Assembly: GCA_006384855.1 (NCBI GenBank)
Contig: VCJN01002039.1
Coordinates: 124,001-188,000 of the forward strand
Reading direction: 5' to 3'
Source of the DNA: Tetraselmis striata
Taxonomy: Eukaryota; Chlorophyta; Chlorodendrophyceae; Chlorodendrales; Chlorodendraceae
DNA length: 64,000 bases
The notes below the pieces were generated by a model. The model was not told where the DNA came from and did not search any database. It was given only the letters and a program-made list of their open reading frames with translations. Below are positions 60,801 through 64,000 of the stretch, one piece after another (position 1 is the stretch's first letter; each line of letters opens with the position of its first letter). The position numbers and the translations under genes were made by a program.

Positions 60801-63800
60801 CGGCGAACCCATTAGCCACGGCTCCACCGAAATACGGACGGGATCCAGTGAGCCTCTCGCTCCAGGAGAGGAGGGCTCGGAGAGCGAAAGCGCCAGCTGA
60901 GGCACGGCGCTCGGCTGCTGTTGCGCCATGGGGGGCGCAGAATCACCATCGCAGGGGTCCTCTGCTCTGCCGCTGATGTCGCTATCCTGCTCCTCCACCG
61001 CGGTGTGCCATGGGTCGCATGCTGTCATCGTCGTTGCGGAGCTGCTGCCGCAGCTGCTGTTGGCCATCGTGACCTGGCAGGAGAGGAAGCCGGTGGGGTC
61101 CGCCGATGCTTCGGGGCTCTCCTCCGTGTCCACAACACTCATGGACACCACCTCGGTCGACCCCTTCTCGCCATTCTGCTCCTCCGCGCCGCCGTGCTCC
61201 TCCATGACAACCACAGCGTCGGCCAGCTCCGAAGCGGGCTGGCCAGCCTCCAGGGACTCCGCGGAGCAGTCCATCTGCGACAACTCGTTGTGGTACAACG
61301 AGTTCTTGCGCCGCAGGGCAAGCTCGTCTTCCGCCTTTGGCGGCCCATGCGCCTCCACCGAGAAGGAGTCGTTCTGGAAGGTGAGCACATCGCGGCCGAC
61401 GCTGACGGCAGCAAGCATGCTGGAGGAGGGCCGCTGGGAATTGCTGTGCTGCGGGTGGGTAGGCAACTGGCTGCGCGTGCCCTCTTTACTGCCATCGGTG
61501 GACAGCGGAAGCTCGGTGCACATGCTGTTGTCGCCCAGGACGCCCAATTGGCTCAGCTCCGCAGCAGCGAGGCGCGCGGCTGCCTCCTCCACCATGCTGC
61601 CGTCGCTTGGGCGCTTGGCACCGCCCAGCTCAGTGGCCGTAGTGGTGCTAAGGATGTCGCTCCAGTACATGTGCTCCGTGCTGCCGATCGACAGGTTCGT
61701 CATGGCTCGGTGGAAGGCGCTCAGCCCCGTCCGAGACTGGCCATGCGAGGCCGCTGTCGCAGAGTCCTCCGCCGCTTCCTCGCCGCAGGCGGCCGCGTCG
61801 TCCACGATGAGAGAGCTGTCGCGGGAGTAGGCCACCGCGCGAGCTGCGGCCTTGGCACTTGCAGTCAGGTTGCTCAAGGCGGTCGCACCGTCCGCCACCG
61901 CCTGCGGGGACGCCCAGCCGCCATATACCACTTCCGCCAGGATGTCCACACCCTTGCCGGCCATCACCGCACGCTGCCCCTCGCCGCAGCCAGTGACGCG
62001 CATCAAGCAGCGAGTCAAGGCCGCAACGAGCGCTGCATGTGCCGCGGCGCCTGGCTCCTCGCCTGAGGGCGGCGGAGGGACGAGCTTGCGGAGCAGCGTG
62101 GCTGCGGCGCCCTGCGACAGCATGGCGTCCCGCGTCCCCTCATGCAGAGCCAGGCATGAAAGCGCCTGCGCAGAGGCAACAACTAGGCCTTGCCCGGCGC
62201 AGTCACGTGACGCCTCCGCGGCGGGACTCCTGGCCAGGATGTCCAGCAGTGGGGACACGGACGCTACGCCCGGCAGCGGCACTGCACAGCCATCCTCTTG
62301 CAGGCCCACCCCCGCCTCAACCACTTTGCCCAGGAGCTGCGCTGCCGCCACGCGGCCCTTCTCTTGAGCTGCTGAGTCCGCCAGCAAGCTGGTCAGGGTG
62401 GCCGTGACTCTCCTCCCCGCAGAGCCCACCTGCTCAAGAGCCGACACACATCCAGCTGCGCTCAGCGGCACAGACCATCCCTTGTTGTTCCCCAGCCCTG
62501 CCGCGACATACACTCATTTCCACGTCTTGACGCCCACAAGGCAGGGGAGAGGTGTCACCTTGGCGGCCATCTGTTGGCCAGTGCCCGACGAGCGGCAGCA
62601 CAGACGGTCCAGAGCACACACAGCGGCAACAACCTCTTCGGTGGCGGTCCCCTCCTCTGGGCTCTCCAGCAGCAGCCGCAGCAGCGCCGTCACCCCGCCC
62701 TCCTGAATGATGCGCTCTCGGTGATCGTCGTTGTCCGCGAGAAATGCGAGTGCGTCCGCAGCAACTTTGCGGCCAAAGCTGTCTCCGTGGAGCAGCATGC
62801 CCATCAGGATCTCGATGCTCCGGGAAGAGTAGGTGACGGAAGCATTGACGGTGGAAGTGTCACCCCGGGCCAAGGAGCGCGCGGTGAGTGGCGGCATGCT
62901 AATGTTGCATGCCGGATTGGATAACAGCATGCTGGCATCCCCGCCGCCCTGCAAGCTGGTAATTGTGTCATGGAGACTCTCCTCCAGCGCAAGGATCCTC
63001 AGCGCAGACGCGGCAGACTCCTCCAGGTGGCCGCCGTGCTGCAGTGCCATCATGAGCAGCTCCAGGCCGCCAGCATCCGCGATCTTCCTGCGCTCGTGGT
63101 GGCCGGTCGCCGCCATGCTTGCAAGTATGGAGGCTGCCACCTCAGCCTCATCTAGGCACTGGTCATCCACAAGTCCATGCGATTTACCACAGTGCACCTT
63201 GAGGACCTGTTGGCAGATACACAGAGCTGCGTTAGACCTTGATCATGGCTACCAGCCTACCTCGAAAGGAGAGGAGTGTGGGGAGTCGTGTTCAGTGGCA
63301 TGGCAGAGGAGGAAAGGAAGTGACTGTCTGGATGCAAGAGCATGATTGGAGGCAAAGTATCATCTAAGCAGCTGCGGAATTACTTGCTTGTTAGTGACTG
63401 TGCAACTCACGGTGCCATCCTTCATGTGCCCCGAGGGTAACAGTGAAGAGCATCTAATCTGATGACATTCAAAGCTTCGCAGCTATCATCTGCGCGAAAC
63501 GTAGCTAAGGCATAAGAGCTAAAGCGAATAGGCGTAAGTATAGGCATTGCAGGGCGCACCTGAATGGCGGCAATCACCGGGGCGTCGCCGATGGCGGGCC
63601 TGATGTCATGGTTGATGGTCAGCGATAGCAGGGTTTCAAGCGCAGCGAGTCGTCCGCGGTGCTGTCCCGCCAGGTCCTGCGCCTCAAGGAGCAGCTGCAG
63701 CAAAGGCGCGGTGGCGCCCGCATCGGCTAGCGCCTCTGTCACGCTTTGGCTGACCGCAAGCTGGCGCAGGGCGCAAGCAGCAGATGCCAAGCCCTCCCAG

Positions 63801-64000
63801 TCGTGGCGATTGGCGCAGTCTATGCTGTACGCTGTCAGGGCAAGGACACCTCCGCTGCTCACGATTTCTGAGCGCACGTCTGGGCCGACTGCGGAGAATA
63901 GCTCCAGCATGGCCGCAGCCTGGCTGAATGCCTCGTACTCCACCGGCCCTGTGCCCTGAGTTGGCAACTCGAGCAGCATACTGATGCAGAGCTCAATGCC
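50556..64000 (-). CDS. Giant armadillo-repeat protein (5' end outside window)
   Basis: Scaffold-type alpha-solenoid protein; partners unknown. Nine exons visible on the minus strand: 64000-63560, 63206-62559, 62480-59422, 59374-58924, 58744-58562, 58387-56770, 56359-54993, 54759-51205 and 50978-50556 (stop). Phases agree throughout once three extra bases are removed in exon 54759-51205 (GG runs, on the plus strand CC at 53708, 52616 and 52164). That gives at least 3,913 residues. Dozens of ARM units are visible, e.g. GGVLALTAYSID, GGLELLMMALQHGG, GGVTALLRLLLESP, GAIKALTAAISREQ, GGVEALVGALLRDN and GAVRPLVELLRAAP. About 61.8-59.9 kb encodes a long acidic, Ser/Pro-rich, probably disordered linker. 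No kinase, BTB or other domain seen. Intron 58561-58388 starts GC (GC-AG type). It is larger than known plant ARM proteins such as CSI1, and no orthologue is claimed. Confidence 0.88.
51168..51190 (+). repeat. Poly-G tract in armadillo-gene intron
   Basis: G run interrupted by one A, in the last intron of the armadillo gene (C on its coding strand). Confidence 0.85.
54776..54861 (+). repeat. Poly-G tract and GA microsatellite
   Basis: G run at about 54776-54792 and (GA)n at 54834-54860, both inside the intron between armadillo-gene exons ending 54993 and starting 54759. Confidence 0.85.
56737..56756 (+). repeat. Poly-G tract in armadillo-gene intron
   Basis: G run just past the donor of the exon ending at 56770. 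Confidence 0.85.
58471..58551 (+). repeat. Two poly-G tracts in one armadillo-gene intron
   Basis: G runs at about 58471-58484 and 58527-58551 within the GC-AG intron 58561-58388; a short tandem of GTGTAAGTCGAG also lies in it (58420-58445). Confidence 0.85.

Noticed and set aside
1-64000. Bacterial or viral origin, CRISPR arrays, prophage
   Set aside because: Dense spliceosomal introns and eukaryotic gene families throughout; no regularly spaced repeats.

Overview
The window is nuclear DNA from a eukaryote, most likely a green alga (chlorophyte). The real genes are split by many GT-AG introns, often with GTGCG donors. The coding exons are very GC-rich and alanine-rich, several introns carry long poly-G or poly-C runs, and TGTAA-type 3' motifs lie downstream of three genes. 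No operons, ribosome binding sites, rRNA genes or CRISPR arrays were seen. The taxonomic call is inference from gene architecture; no marker gene was available to fix it.

Layout: 1-4.2 kb holds a diverged direct duplication of a ~1.35 kb repeat. 5.1-10.8 kb is a plus-strand GCFC/PAXBP1-type gene (spliceosome-linked GC-rich factor). 10.8-16.7 kb is gene-poor. 16.75-18.58 kb is a GT4-like glycosyltransferase (+). 19.2-21.75 kb is a class I histone deacetylase (-). 22.7-23.8 kb is a METTL13/EEF1AKMT-type methyltransferase (+). 25.6-27.65 kb is an F-box plus RCC1-repeat protein (-). 29.1-46.8 kb is a graveyard of mobile DNA. It contains a decayed gag-like ORF between inverted repeats, a decayed tyrosine recombinase facing a decayed DNA-methyltransferase-like domain (an arrangement recalling DIRS/Kangaroo retroelements), a second antisense gag-like fragment, and several families of dispersed and palindromic repeats. 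48.4-50.1 kb is a Nudix hydrolase (+). 50.55 kb to the right edge is one giant armadillo-repeat gene (-), nine exons visible, at least 3,913 residues, with its 5' end outside the window.

Exon coordinates were deduced by hand from splice motifs, reading phase and family resemblance; phases add up across the glycosyltransferase, RCC1 and armadillo genes and most of the HDAC. Eight places in five otherwise healthy host genes break frame, all in the same direction (one base too many), and each is cured by dropping one base from a short homopolymer. This looks like systematic insertion error in the assembly, though three of the sites can also be read as 16-25 nt GT...AG introns. The host genes (chromatin, mRNA processing, protein methylation, ubiquitin/RCC1, nucleotide hygiene, glycosylation) are unrelated neighbours and do not form a cluster with one shared function.
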